Origin: Alphaproteobacteria bacterium
Lineage (GTDB): Bacteria; Myxococcota_A; UBA796; GCA-2862545
Direction of reading: 5' to 3'
Assembly: GCA_020632875.1 (NCBI GenBank)
Contig: JACKET010000022.1
Coordinates: 53,806 to 117,805 of the forward strand
Length of the DNA: 64,000 bases
Positions 44,380 to 53,359 of the stretch are shown here, in pieces. The position numbers and the translations under genes were made by a program. Under the pieces are notes generated by a model, which made no database searches, was not told where the DNA came from, and saw only the letters and a program-made list of their open reading frames with translations. Numbering within the stretch: the first letter of the stretch is position 1; every line of letters begins with the position of its first letter.

Positions 44380-45753
44380 ATGGTCCGTCTCGTCCCCATC
44401 TTCTCGCTCGTTCTCTCTCTGGCCGGCTGCTACGCCATGGGGGAGCCCGTCGAGCTCTACGGTGGCGACTACGGCGTGACCGGAGGCGGCGCCCAGGACA
44501 TCGGGTACGCGCGTGACGTCATCGCGCAGGGCGGCGTGCCCACCGATGCGGACTTCCCGGTCGAGGGGCTGCTGTCCGAGCACCACCTGCCCACGTCGGG
44601 CGAGCCCTGCGAAGACCTGATCTGCGCCCGGCCCGCCGCCGGTGCCGCGCTCGACCTGTCGACCGGCGAGGACGCCGTGTGGGTCCAGCTCGGCATGACC
44701 TCCGGCCTCTCCGCGCCGTTCCAGCGTCCGCCCGCCGATCTGGCCGTGGTCATCGACAAGTCGCAGTCCATGAGCGTCGACATGGCCGAGACGATCGAAG
44801 CGGTGAAGCGCCTCGTCGCGCAGCTCCGTGACGAGGACCACATCGAGATCGTCGCGGTGGACGGGTCGGTCCACGTCGTGCACCCGTTCGGGCCCGTCGG
44901 AGACCGGTCCGCGCTGTTCGCCGCGCTCGACGGCGTGCACGCGAGCGGTGGCTTCCAGATCCAGGAGGGCATCGACCACGCCTTCGCGACGCTCCAGGCC
45001 CACCGGAACCCGATGCGCGTGCAGCGCGTCATGACCATCACGTGCGGCTACCCCGGCGTGACGGACGCCTTCACGGAGTCCCTCGAGGCCGGCGCGGACG
45101 CGGGGATCGGGCTGTCGATGTACGGCGTCCTGCTCGGGTACGACGCGGCCACGGCCGACCTGCTCGGCCAGACGCGCGGGGGGAGCTTCACCTACCTGCT
45201 CGACCTCGACACGGTGAAGGCGGCCTTCGACACCGAGCTCGACCTGCGCATCACGCCGCTCGCGTACGACCTCGCGTACGACCTGCAGGCGCTCGACGGC
45301 TGGGAGGTGGAGTCGATCTACGGGGTCCCCGGCGAGCCCGACGCCATCGACGTGAACGTGGTGACGGCCTTCCCGAGCACCCGCGCCGGCGCGGTGTTCG
45401 CGAAGCTCCGTCGCGTGGAGGGCGATTCCGACGCCTCGGTGAAGGTCGCCATCGGCTACGAGCCGAACCCGGCGCTCGGCTTCGATGCACCGGCGGACGC
45501 GGAGCGCACGCGCACGGCGGGGGTCGGTGAAGAGCCCTGGGTCGGCGTGCAGATCGGGGCCGCGCTCGTGAACGAGGCGGTCCAGATGTCGGCTGCGTGC
45601 GCCCGGTACCACGCGGGCGACGCGGAGGGCGGCATCGCGCTGCTGGAGCCGCTCCACGCGCACCTGTCCGAGGTCGCGGCGGAGCTCGAGCATCCGGGTC
45701 TGGCGGCGGAGGCGGATCTCGTCGCACAGCTCCTGACGAACATGGGCGCGTAG
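44380..45753 (+). CDS. VWA-domain lipoprotein
   Basis: A 457-residue lipoprotein with signal ending LVLSLAGC and GGAGG before the ATG. A von Willebrand A domain (about 120-300) has the MIDAS DKSQSM start, a conserved HIEIVAVDG strand and a GYPGVTDAF region. It is followed by a beta domain and a helical tail rich in Ala/Glu. VWA domains mediate metal-dependent protein contacts. Surface or periplasmic scaffold inferred. Confidence 0.85.
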   Translation: MVRLVPIFSLVLSLAGCYAMGEPVELYGGDYGVTGGGAQDIGYARDVIAQGGVPTDADFPVEGLLSEHHLPTSGEPCEDLICARPAAGAALDLSTGEDAVWVQLGMTSGLSAPFQRPPADLAVVIDKSQSMSVDMAETIEAVKRLVAQLRDEDHIEIVAVDGSVHVVHPFGPVGDRSALFAALDGVHASGGFQIQEGIDHAFATLQAHRNPMRVQRVMTITCGYPGVTDAFTESLEAGADAGIGLSMYGVLLGYDAATADLLGQTRGGSFTYLLDLDTVKAAFDTELDLRITPLAYDLAYDLQALDGWEVESIYGVPGEPDAIDVNVVTAFPSTRAGAVFAKLRRVEGDSDASVKVAIGYEPNPALGFDAPADAERTRTAGVGEEPWVGVQIGAALVNEAVQMSAACARYHAGDAEGGIALLEPLHAHLSEVAAELEHPGLAAEADLVAQLLTNMGA

Positions 45754-45754
45754 C

Positions 45755-45918
45755 CCCGTTCCCGTTCCCGCTCCCGTTCCCGTTCCCGAAGGCGCCGCGG
45801 GGACGAGTCCGCTCGGGGAGAAGCCGGGTCCCGGGTCCCGGCCCCGTCGAACCCCGGAAGCGTCGGACACACCGGCGCCCCTTCGGGAACGGGAGCGGGA
45901 AACGCGTACGGGAACGGG
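45755..45918. repeat. Inverted hexamer-repeat array between convergent genes
   Basis: Left arm 45755-45796 is a run of CCCGTT/CCCGCT hexamers ending CCCGAAGGCGCC. Right arm 45874-45918 is its near-complement (GGCGCCCCTTCGGGAACGGG, then AGCGGGAAACG and GGGAACGGG). The arms can pair over about 25-40 bp around a 77-nt loop. It lies between the stops of the VWA gene (45753) and the macrodomain-like gene (45925). It probably serves as a bidirectional terminator built from a minisatellite. Confidence 0.7.
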
Positions 45919-45924
45919 TTCTCT

Positions 45925-46911
45925 CTACGTCCGCCGTTCCACGAGGGTCCGGACCTCGGTGCTGGACCGGCGGAACGACACCACCTGGACGTCCAGGTCC
46001 CCGATCCCGGGCGTGTCCAGCGCCCGATCGATGGCACCCGTGATCCAGGTCATCGCGTTCCCGAACACCCCGCCGCCGAGCAGCGTCAGCAGCACGCGGC
46101 GGTTGCCCGTCTCGGCCGCGTTCAGGGCGGCGGCGAGCAGGGTGGCCTCGTAGCTCGCCTCGAGCACGACGGTGGCGAGCGGCTCCCACTCCGCGGGCTG
46201 GCCCTGGCCGTAGCCGAGCGCGAGGGCCGCGCCGTACACCTGGGTCACGCGATGCCCGGCGCCGGGCAGGGTGACCTCGACGTCGCTGTGGACCCCGACG
46301 CACAGGGCCGCCCGCAGCGCGTCGCGCCCGGCCTCGTCGAGGCTCCGGATGTGGTCGGCCATCTCGGTCCGCCCGCACGGAGTGAGGAGCGCGTAGCCGT
46401 TCACCATCGTCCAGTACGCGCCGGGGGCGCCGAGCGCCGCGCCGACGCCCGCGAGGCAGTCGACCTGGCGGTCGCGCGTCTGCCCGAGCTGGCCGTCGAG
46501 CGGCACGAAGTAGTTGCGGAAGATGGTGCCCGCGCCGCAGGACACGGCGCAGGCGGGCCCCTGGGTCGGGTCGCTCTCGTAGATCCCGACGCCCGCTTCG
46601 GGAGTCACGTGCGGGCTCGCCATCTCGAGCAGGTTGAACTGCGAGGCGGCCTGGAACGTCGCTCCGGCGTTGGCGGGGTCGGCGTGCTGGGCGCGGGCGT
46701 CACCCACCACCTCGACGAGCGTGGGCCGACCGGAGCGCGGCGACCGTGCGACCGCGGAACGCAGCGCGGCCAGCGTGGGGATGGCGAGCCGACCGCACCC
46801 GTACGTGCGCCCGTTCACCCGCGACGTCATGCGGTCGCCGTCGACCACGAGGCTCTCGCGGACCTGGTCGGGCGAACGCTCCGCGAAGCCCATCAGCGTC
46901 TCGAACCACAT
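45925..46911 (-). CDS. Macrodomain/PARG-like protein of uncharacterised family
   Basis: A 328-residue soluble protein. Distinctive segments: GATFQAASQFNLLEMASPHVTPE, ESDPTQGPACAVSCGAGTIFRNYF, and LLTLLGGGVFGNAMTWITGAI. The last resembles the ligand loop of macrodomains, and the FQAASQFNLLEM helix resembles a PARG-type substrate region. From memory, close relatives are uncharacterised proteins of protists and bacteria. ADP-ribose-related chemistry is plausible but unproven. ATGA-coupled to the fatty-acid-hydroxylase gene. Confidence 0.75.
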   Translation of the reverse strand: MWFETLMGFAERSPDQVRESLVVDGDRMTSRVNGRTYGCGRLAIPTLAALRSAVARSPRSGRPTLVEVVGDARAQHADPANAGATFQAASQFNLLEMASPHVTPEAGVGIYESDPTQGPACAVSCGAGTIFRNYFVPLDGQLGQTRDRQVDCLAGVGAALGAPGAYWTMVNGYALLTPCGRTEMADHIRSLDEAGRDALRAALCVGVHSDVEVTLPGAGHRVTQVYGAALALGYGQGQPAEWEPLATVVLEASYEATLLAAALNAAETGNRRVLLTLLGGGVFGNAMTWITGAIDRALDTPGIGDLDVQVVSFRRSSTEVRTLVERRT

Positions 46912-47810
46912 CAGCCCCTCCGCGCGGCGTTCCGGAAGCGCTCGCGTAGCATCTCGGTCGTCTCGCGGCTGCCGTCGTGGCTCCAGCCCGGTGGGCCGAA
47001 GAGGTAGCCGAGCCGCTGGGCCGGGGTGAGCGCGGGCTGCAGCACGTCGCGGATCATCGCGACCCACTCGTGCACCGTCACGCGGACGGGGTCGAACGTG
47101 CCGAGGTTCTTCACGAGGCCGTACCGCACGGGGTCTTCGGGGCTCTCCTCCACGAACGTGCCGAACAGCCGGTCCCAGACGATGAACACCGGCGCGTAGT
47201 TCGCGTCGAGGTACCGCGGGTTCGTCGCATGGTGGACCCGGTGGTGCGAAGGCGTGGTCAGGACGAGCTCGATCGGCGCGGGTAGCCGACCCACGAGCTC
47301 CGTGTGCGTGAAGAACTGGTACACGCTGTTCAGGCCGGCGACGAACGCGATCATCTCCCAGGGGAAGCCGAGCAGCGCGAGGGGGATGCGGAACACGAAG
47401 ATCTGCGTCAGCAGCAGGGTGGGCGGGTTCCGCAGCGCCGTCGAGAAGTTGTAGTGCTGGCTGCTGTGGTGGGTGACGTGCGCCGCCCAGAACCACCGGC
47501 ACCGGTGCTGGACGCGGTGCAGCCAGTACTTCCGCAGGTCGTCGAGCACGAAGCACAGCGCGAAGGCCGGCACGCTCCAGCCCCAGTCCACGAGCCCCCA
47601 GCGCTGCTGGATGGCGCGCAGCACGCCGATCCCGAAGAAGGCGAGCCCCAGCGACACTGCGAGGAACAGCACCGCCATCAGCAGGCTCGTCAGCGTGTCG
47701 CGGAGCTCGTAGGTCGCTGTGCCGCGCAGGCGTCCGATGGCGATCTCGGCCAGCATCGCGGCGAGGTACACGGGGATCGCGAGCTGCACGATGTCGGGCA
47801 GGTCAGGCAC
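46911..47810 (-). CDS. Sterol desaturase/fatty acid hydroxylase superfamily membrane protein
   Basis: A 299-residue integral membrane protein with about four membrane helices. The diiron histidine boxes are HRVQH, THHSSQHYN and HHRVHH, the superfamily signature. The GTG start at 47810 overlaps the preceding gene by 8 bp. It probably hydroxylates or desaturates a lipid, carotenoid or sterol-like substrate in the membrane. Middle gene of a three-gene operon. Confidence 0.93.
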   Translation of the reverse strand: MPDLPDIVQLAIPVYLAAMLAEIAIGRLRGTATYELRDTLTSLLMAVLFLAVSLGLAFFGIGVLRAIQQRWGLVDWGWSVPAFALCFVLDDLRKYWLHRVQHRCRWFWAAHVTHHSSQHYNFSTALRNPPTLLLTQIFVFRIPLALLGFPWEMIAFVAGLNSVYQFFTHTELVGRLPAPIELVLTTPSHHRVHHATNPRYLDANYAPVFIVWDRLFGTFVEESPEDPVRYGLVKNLGTFDPVRVTVHEWVAMIRDVLQPALTPAQRLGYLFGPPGWSHDGSRETTEMLRERFRNAARRG

Positions 47811-48177
47811 CGAGCCGCTCCATCCACACGGTCGGGTCGACGGCGAGGTGCACGCGCGGCGTCGCGAAGTCGGGCGACTCGATCCACAGCCCCGCTGCAT
47901 CGGTCGTGACGCGCGGCCGTCGGAGCTTTCGCGTCGCGAGCTTGTCGCCGACGGCGAACACCAGGCCGCAGCCGTCGTCCAGCCAGAGCAGCGCGGCGCG
48001 TCCGTCGGCCGAGACGCCCACCTCGCGGACGCTCGCTTCGGGGTGGTCGATTGCGAAGCGCTCGCGCGCCCCACTCGCGTCGACGGTGGCCGCGCGGGCC
48101 CAGCCGGCCCACCACGTGCTCAGCGCGACGAGCACGAAGCCGATGACGATCGACGGGATCAGCACGCTCGGGGGCAC
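47803..48177 (-). CDS. Single-membrane-span hypothetical protein
   Basis: A 124-residue protein with one N-terminal membrane segment (about 3-28, LIPSIVIGFVLVALSTWWAGW) and a small soluble beta domain (AALLWLDDGCGLVFAVGDKL). The GTG at 48177 is preferred: GGAGGAG stands just before it, whereas the ATG at 48204 has no ribosome site. Placed first in the operon with the hydroxylase, so possibly an accessory or anchor protein for it (inference). Confidence 0.65.
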   Translation of the reverse strand: MPPSVLIPSIVIGFVLVALSTWWAGWARAATVDASGARERFAIDHPEASVREVGVSADGRAALLWLDDGCGLVFAVGDKLATRKLRRPRVTTDAAGLWIESPDFATPRVHLAVDPTVWMERLGA

Positions 48178-48222
48178 GGCTCCTCCGCGGAGGCATTGTG
48201 CCACGCCCCCGCGCGGACGGCT

Positions 48223-48756
48223 TCAGAGCAGGGCGAGGTCGACGGCCCAGTCGGCGTTCGCGGGCATGTCCTGGCCCTCGGCGCTGAGCATCGCGTTCAT
48301 CGTCCAAACGGTGGGGCCGTCGAAGTCGAAGTCCAGCGTGATCGTGGTCTCGCAGCGGTCGCCGACGGTCGTGCAGTCGAACAGGGCGCCGTCGAGCTCC
48401 CAGACCGTGTGGCCCGGCATGGACACCGGGACGTGCTCGGCCTGCGGCGCGATCTGCACGTCGGGGGTCCAGACGACCATGAACACACCGTCGGTGTCGG
48501 TGGTGGAGTCCACGTCGATCTCGAGGGTGAGGCGGCTGTCGACGATGACGGCGTCGCGGTCGACTGAGAGCACGACCTGCACGTCGGTGAAGCCCTGGCT
48601 GAGGCCGCTCGCGGTGTCGACGGCGGTGCTGGTCCACCAGCCCTCGGGCATCGGCGAGGTGCTGGGGCTGCTGGTGGCGATCGAGCTGGCGACCGCGGCG
48701 AACAGCAGGGCGGGGACGAGAGCAGAACGAAGAGCGGTCAGAGTGCGGAAGGTCAT
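48223..48756 (-). CDS. Secreted beta-rich protein
   Basis: A 177-residue exported protein with signal MTFRTLTALRSALVPALLFAAVASSIA. The mature part is beta-rich and acidic (LTLEIDVDSTTDTDGVFMVV, TTITLDFDFDGPTVW) with one Cys pair. The signal region resembles that of the protein at 33227-33841. No domain recognised. It diverges from the TonB/AgmX-like gene at 48920. Confidence 0.65.
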   Translation of the reverse strand: MTFRTLTALRSALVPALLFAAVASSIATSSPSTSPMPEGWWTSTAVDTASGLSQGFTDVQVVLSVDRDAVIVDSRLTLEIDVDSTTDTDGVFMVVWTPDVQIAPQAEHVPVSMPGHTVWELDGALFDCTTVGDRCETTITLDFDFDGPTVWTMNAMLSAEGQDMPANADWAVDLALL

Positions 48757-48790
48757 GGCATACCTCGAAAAAAACAAGCGGCTGGACACA

Positions 48791-48806
48791 CCGGAAGAGG
48801 TTCCGG
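48791..48806. repeat. Inverted repeat between divergent genes
   Basis: CCGGAA-GAGG-TTCCGG, a perfect 6-bp palindrome with a 4-nt centre. It lies between the divergent starts at 48756 and 48920 and is positioned as an operator would be. Confidence 0.4.
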
Positions 48807-48919
48807 ACGCGCTGGAGGTATCGCGGGGGTGGGGGACGGCTCCGGGTTGGAACATCTCTGTAGCAATCGCTCCGGATGCGGATCGCCGGGTGTCGGATAA
48901 CGGCGTTGCGGAGGTCCCC

Positions 48920-50146
48920 GTGAACGCTCGCTTCGCCCTTCTCGTCACCGCTGCCGTGAGCCTGGCCTGTGGAGGGGTGCCCGACGTGAAGGGCACGCTC
49001 GGCGCCACGTGCGGCAGCGCCGGTGGTCCCGTCCCGAGCGTCGATCTCGCCGAGCTGGCCGGTCCCGTGGATGCCGCACCGGGCCTCGTGCTGGAGGTGA
49101 CCGCCGAGGGCTTCGTGATCGACGGGGAGGAGACCGACACCCTGCAGGCGTTCTCCGAGGCACAGGAGCGCGCTTCGGAGATCGCCGACGCGATGGGAGA
49201 GGAGGCGTCCGGTGGGGTCGGTGTCGCAATCGGGGCGGACGTGACGGGCTCGCGTGTGGTCGAGGTGCTCGATGGCCTCGCGGGGCTCGGCGTCTCCGAC
49301 ATCCGCTTCCTGCTCCGCTCGCCCGAGCCGCGCGCCGCGACGGCCTACCTCGACCCGGACTACGCAGCGGACCTCCGCGAGCGCGCCGCCGAGATCGAGC
49401 CGTCCATGCGCATGACGGTGCTCGCCGCCGAGGTCGACAGCCTGCTCGCGGCGTGTCCGGGTGGGCAGAACGCCTTCGCCGCGGTGGCGCACGCTTCTCC
49501 CGAGATGCGGTGCCAGCTCATGGTCGCGGGTCTCGAAGAGGCGCTGCCGTCCTGTCCGTTCACCGACGGCGCGGCGGTCGTCACCGCGCTGCAGGTGATG
49601 TTCGAGCCGCCGCCGTACGACGTCGTGACGCTCGCGCTGACGCTCGACGCGAACGCCGAGCCGTTCGAGGTCCCGAAGGACGCGGCCTGGTCGGCGATCG
49701 CCCCGCTCTGGCAGCCCCGCAGTGGGCAGTCCGCGCGGTGGGTGCTCGAGGGTGCTGCGGCGAAGCCCTCCAGCAAGCCCGGCCCCGCGGGCCCGAAGCC
49801 TGCGCCGACGCCCGCCCGCGCCGCTTCCTCGGCGTCGGTCGGGAAGATCCAGGCATCCGGTCCGCTCGACGCGACCCTCGTGACGAAGGTGATGGCCCGC
49901 GCCCGCGCGCCCGTGCGGGCCTGCTACGAGCAGTCCGTCGCGCGGAATCCGTCCACGGCGGGGAGCATGGTGCTGAAGGTGGTCGTGGGTGCCGACGGGC
50001 GCGTCTCCTCCGCGAAGGCCGAGGACGACACGGTCGGGGACGCCCAGCTCACGAGCTGTCTGATCGCGAGCGCGCGGAAGCTGCGGTTCCCGTCGTCGGG
50101 CGGCGTCACGACGGTGGAGATGCCGCTCGTGTTCAGCGCTCGTTGA
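48920..50146 (+). CDS. Lipoprotein with AgmX/PglI-like C-terminal domain
   Basis: A 408-residue lipoprotein starting at GTG (GGAGGTCCCC upstream) with signal VTAAVSLAC. The central part is helical with several cysteines. The C-terminus (about 310-408) follows a Pro/Ala-rich linker and shows IQASGPLDATLVTKVMARARAPVRACYE, then LKVVVGADGRVSSAKAEDDT and LRFPSSGGVTTVEMPLVF. That is the AgmX/PglI C-terminal (myxo-type TonB-like) domain found in myxobacterial gliding proteins. Envelope role likely; motility involvement only suggested by the domain. Confidence 0.85.
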   Translation: MNARFALLVTAAVSLACGGVPDVKGTLGATCGSAGGPVPSVDLAELAGPVDAAPGLVLEVTAEGFVIDGEETDTLQAFSEAQERASEIADAMGEEASGGVGVAIGADVTGSRVVEVLDGLAGLGVSDIRFLLRSPEPRAATAYLDPDYAADLRERAAEIEPSMRMTVLAAEVDSLLAACPGGQNAFAAVAHASPEMRCQLMVAGLEEALPSCPFTDGAAVVTALQVMFEPPPYDVVTLALTLDANAEPFEVPKDAAWSAIAPLWQPRSGQSARWVLEGAAAKPSSKPGPAGPKPAPTPARAASSASVGKIQASGPLDATLVTKVMARARAPVRACYEQSVARNPSTAGSMVLKVVVGADGRVSSAKAEDDTVGDAQLTSCLIASARKLRFPSSGGVTTVEMPLVFSAR

Positions 50147-50756
50147 AGCCCTTGCCGGACAGGATCTTCGGCACGCACTTCTCGGCGCGGGAGACGCGGG
50201 TGCTCTCCTGCTTCGCGCTCGAGACGTGGAGGATGTAGCTGCGCTGGCGGCCCGGGGTGAGCGCCGCGTACGCCTCGGCGGCCACGGGATCGGCGTCGAG
50301 GACGGCCTGCAGCTCGTCGGGCACCTCGCCGGGCGACTTCGCGAACTCGACCTTGCGACCCGACTTCTGGAGCTCGATCGCCTCGCGCACGTAGGCGCGG
50401 ATCAGGTCGTGCTTCTCGCGGACCTCGGCGGCGGACGTGACCTTCAGCAGCCGGAACGCCTGGGAGTTCGGGCCCGGCGCGGAGAGCAGGCCCGCCTCGT
50501 CCTCCAGGAGGACGCCCTGGAAGAAGCTGATGGAGCAGTACTCCCGGAACGACGTGATCATCAGGACGTTCGCGCCGTCGAGCGTGTAGCAGGGCGAGCC
50601 CCACTTCATGTTCTCGACGAGGCCCTCCTCGAGGACCAGCGCGCGCAGCAGCACCAGCGCGTCGGTCCACAGGTGCACCTTGCACTGCGGCGTCTGGTAG
50701 TGCTCGCAGCGGCCGCAGCCGTCGCGCAGATAGGCATCGACGCTCTCGGTGTTCAT
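50133..50756 (-). CDS. YdeI/OmdA-like protein with DUF1801-type domain
   Basis: A 207-residue protein. The N-terminal DUF1801-like domain has LRALVLEEGLVENMKWGSPCYTLDGANVLMI, followed by CSISFFQGVLLEDEAGLL. The C-terminal YdeI/OmpD-associated region has FAKSPGEVPDELQAVLDADPVAAEAYAALTPGRQRSYILHV. A cysteine cluster (CGRCEHYQTPQC) stands at the N-terminus and is unusual for the family. Overlaps the convergent AgmX-like gene by 14 bp. Confidence 0.88.
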   Translation of the reverse strand: MNTESVDAYLRDGCGRCEHYQTPQCKVHLWTDALVLLRALVLEEGLVENMKWGSPCYTLDGANVLMITSFREYCSISFFQGVLLEDEAGLLSAPGPNSQAFRLLKVTSAAEVREKHDLIRAYVREAIELQKSGRKVEFAKSPGEVPDELQAVLDADPVAAEAYAALTPGRQRSYILHVSSAKQESTRVSRAEKCVPKILSGKGFNER

Positions 50757-50803
50757 CGCTCCTCCGGGCGCCGACCTAACGCCACACGTGCTAGACGACC
50801 CGG

Positions 50804-52156
50804 ATGATGCACGCCTGGCTCGCGGCCGCGTTCGCGCAGGATGTGGTGCTCGAGCACCCTCGAATCGTCGATGCCGACGGGGTGCGCGAGGCCGACGTGC
50901 TCGTCGTGCGGGACGGGCGGATCACGCACATCGGCGCCGATCCGGGCGACCTCGACGGGCTCGAGCGGCGCGACGTGCGCGGCGCGACCGTGATGCCGGG
51001 GCTGATCGACGCCCACGTGCACCTCTCGATGGCGCCGGGCGCGGCGTTCGTCGAGCGCACGGATGCGGAGGAGGAGGCGCGCTGGGCGCTCCACCTGCGG
51101 TCGTTCGTCGCGGCGGGCGTGACGGCGGTGCTCGACACGGGGATCGCCGCACGGAACGCCGAGCGCCTGCTCGCGATCGAAGGCCCGGCGCCCACCATCC
51201 GGCTGCTCGGGCCGCTCGTGTCCCCGCCCGGCGGCTACGTCGGCGTCGTCATTCCCGAGCTCGGCACGACGCCGGATGCCGCCACGCTCCAGGAGCAGCT
51301 CGAGGGCTTCGATCGATTCGCGCCCATCGGGGTGAAGGTCACGATGGAGACGGGCCCGTTGCGCCCGATCTGGCCGCTGCACTCCGACGAGGTCCGGGCG
51401 GCGCTGAACGCCCAGCCCCGCCCGCTGTTCGTGCACGCCATGCACCGCGACCTCGCCATCGAGGCGCTCGACACGCTCGACGTCGACGTGATGGTGCACG
51501 GGCCCGACGATGCCGAGGGCCTCGTGGAGCGGCTCCAGGGCATCCCGGTCATCACGACGCTCTCGGTGTACGACGGCATGCTGACCCCGCACCACCCCGA
51601 GCGGCTCGACACGCCGCTCGCGCAGCGCGTGGTGCCGGAAGACGAGCGGGCCGCGGTGCTCGACCGCAAGCTCCAACGCCGCTCGACCCGCGAGCTGCTC
51701 CGCGTGATGCTCCCGGGCCTGCCCGGCTTCCTCCGCGGTCCGGTGGCCGGCATCGCCGCCGCGCCGGGCCCCACCGAGAAGCGTCGGAAGGCCGCGGGTG
51801 AAGCGCTGCTCGCGCTCCATCGGGGCGGCGTGCCGCTCGTGCTCGGCAGCGATTCGGGCAACTGGCCGGTGTTCCTGAACTACCTGCACGCCCTGTCCAC
51901 CATCCTCGAAGCCGAAGCGCTGGTCGACGTGGGCTTCACGCCCGCCGAGGTCCTGCGCATGGGCACGCTCGAAGGGGCCCGTGTGCTCGGCCTCGAAGAC
52001 GAGCTCGGCACGGTGGCGGTCGGCAAGCGGGCTTCGCTGCTGGTGCTCGAGCGCGACCCGCTCGCCGACATCTCGGCGATTCGCGAGATCCGCTGGGTGC
52101 TGCACGACGGCAGGATCGATTCTCCAGACGGCTGGATGTCGGCGTCAGAACGCTGA
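50804..52156 (+). CDS. Amidohydrolase-superfamily enzyme
   Basis: A 450-residue exported or cytoplasmic hydrolase of the imidazolonepropionase/dihydroorotase-like group. Metal ligands visible: HxH in MPGLIDAHVHLS, a candidate carbamylated Lys in GVKVTMETG, His in FVHAMHRD and MVHGPDD, and Asp in VLGSDSGN. The C-terminal LGTVAVGKRASLLVLERDPL segment is typical. The N-terminus is short and weakly hydrophobic. Divergent from the YdeI gene. The substrate is unknown. Confidence 0.9.
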   Translation: MMHAWLAAAFAQDVVLEHPRIVDADGVREADVLVVRDGRITHIGADPGDLDGLERRDVRGATVMPGLIDAHVHLSMAPGAAFVERTDAEEEARWALHLRSFVAAGVTAVLDTGIAARNAERLLAIEGPAPTIRLLGPLVSPPGGYVGVVIPELGTTPDAATLQEQLEGFDRFAPIGVKVTMETGPLRPIWPLHSDEVRAALNAQPRPLFVHAMHRDLAIEALDTLDVDVMVHGPDDAEGLVERLQGIPVITTLSVYDGMLTPHHPERLDTPLAQRVVPEDERAAVLDRKLQRRSTRELLRVMLPGLPGFLRGPVAGIAAAPGPTEKRRKAAGEALLALHRGGVPLVLGSDSGNWPVFLNYLHALSTILEAEALVDVGFTPAEVLRMGTLEGARVLGLEDELGTVAVGKRASLLVLERDPLADISAIREIRWVLHDGRIDSPDGWMSASER

Positions 52157-52250
52157 TCCTGCGGGGGCCTCCGCCGCGCCCGTGATTTTCCGTGGCTCGA
52201 GCGATCCGCGTGCGATACGGCCGACGGTCCCTCGCGTGCGGATTTCCAGA

Positions 52251-52559
52251 ATGTTGCTGCTCCATCTCGCAGGCTGCCTGATCCTGGCCTCCGATCCGGT
52301 GTTCACGTGCATCGACGACGGCGATTGCCGCGGTGAGGAACGCTGCATCGGCCGCTACTGCGTGCTGTCCGAATGTGCGGGGCCCGGTGAGTGCGGATTC
52401 GAGGCTCACTGCGAAGACGACTTCTGCGTCGATGGCTGCATCGAAAAAGAAGACTGTCTGAACTGGTATTGCGGCGATGCCGGCGAGTGCGTCGAGTGCA
52501 AGCGCGACGAGCACTGCCGGGGCAGCGAGACCTGCAACGCGAGGAACCAATGTCGCTGA
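52251..52559 (+). CDS. Small cysteine-rich lipoprotein
   Basis: A 102-residue protein: MLLLHLAGC gives a lipobox. The mature part has about 18 cysteines in repeats like CIDDGDCRGEERC, CAGPGECGFEAHC and CKRDEHCRGSETC, similar to EB/Dickkopf-like modules of myxobacterial surface proteins. Start ATG at 52251; a GTG 15 bp upstream is an alternative. Its last 10 bp overlap the next gene. First of a three-gene operon. Confidence 0.75.
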   Translation: MLLLHLAGCLILASDPVFTCIDDGDCRGEERCIGRYCVLSECAGPGECGFEAHCEDDFCVDGCIEKEDCLNWYCGDAGECVECKRDEHCRGSETCNARNQCR

Positions 52560-53359
52560 TCCTCCTGATGGCGTCGGCGGTCGCGTCCGACACGAGCACA
52601 CCGGCAGAGATGTTGGGCTACCTCGATGCCCTCGTCGGCAGCACCGCCGGGCGCCTGCTCGTCCTGACGCACGGTCCGATCGAGAGCCTCGCGACGCGGT
52701 ATCCGAGCGAGCGCGTGTCCGTTCGGGTCCTGCCTGTGGGCATGTCCGACCGCGAGGCCATCGTCCGCGGCGTCATGCAGGGCGCCGGTGCGGGGTGTGG
52801 CCTCGTCGTGAAGCCCTATGCCGAGGGGTTCCAGGTGGTCGGCTACGGCGAGTGCGTGGTCGGCACTGCTGCTGCGCCAATTCCGGCTCCGGTGGCCGCG
52901 GCGCCCGTCCCGAGAGAGACCCCTGTGCCGAGAGAGACCCCCGTGCCGAAAGAGACGCCCAGCACGCCGGAAGTCTCCAAAGGGCCTGCTCCCGCGCCCG
53001 TCTCGGCACCGGTCCCGAAGCCCGAGCCGGTGAAGCCGTCTCCGCTCGCGACCGTCGAGCCCGTCGGCCCCACCCCCCCGCCGAGGCAGAAGCGAAGGCA
53101 CCCCGCCCGCACGGTCGGGATCGTGGTGGCCTCTGCGGGCTGGGTCCTCACCACGGGCTCCAACGTGTACTACCAGCTCACGCCCGAGATGCGACGAAAA
53201 GAGTGGAACGCGCTCCAGGCCGGCAATGTGGTGGGCTGGGGTCTGTTCTTCACGGGGGGCTCGCTGATCGTGGGCGACAGCCTCAGGCCGGTGTTCCGCG
53301 GCTCCGACGCTTCGGATGCCGAGCTCGACCTGGGTGACACGACCGGGGAGGCCCCATGA
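52550..53359 (+). CDS. Exported protein with Pro-rich linker and two hydrophobic segments
   Basis: A 269-residue protein with signal MSLILLMASAVAS. An N-terminal globular part (to about 110) is followed by a Pro/Ala/Lys linker with repeated PRETPVP units. A Lys/Arg patch and two hydrophobic segments (about 188-207, 225-243) come next. It overlaps the small lipoprotein gene by 10 bp and is ATGA-coupled to the next gene. Likely an envelope protein working with the other two products. Family unknown. Confidence 0.7.
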   Translation: MSLILLMASAVASDTSTPAEMLGYLDALVGSTAGRLLVLTHGPIESLATRYPSERVSVRVLPVGMSDREAIVRGVMQGAGAGCGLVVKPYAEGFQVVGYGECVVGTAAAPIPAPVAAAPVPRETPVPRETPVPKETPSTPEVSKGPAPAPVSAPVPKPEPVKPSPLATVEPVGPTPPPRQKRRHPARTVGIVVASAGWVLTTGSNVYYQLTPEMRRKEWNALQAGNVVGWGLFFTGGSLIVGDSLRPVFRGSDASDAELDLGDTTGEAP

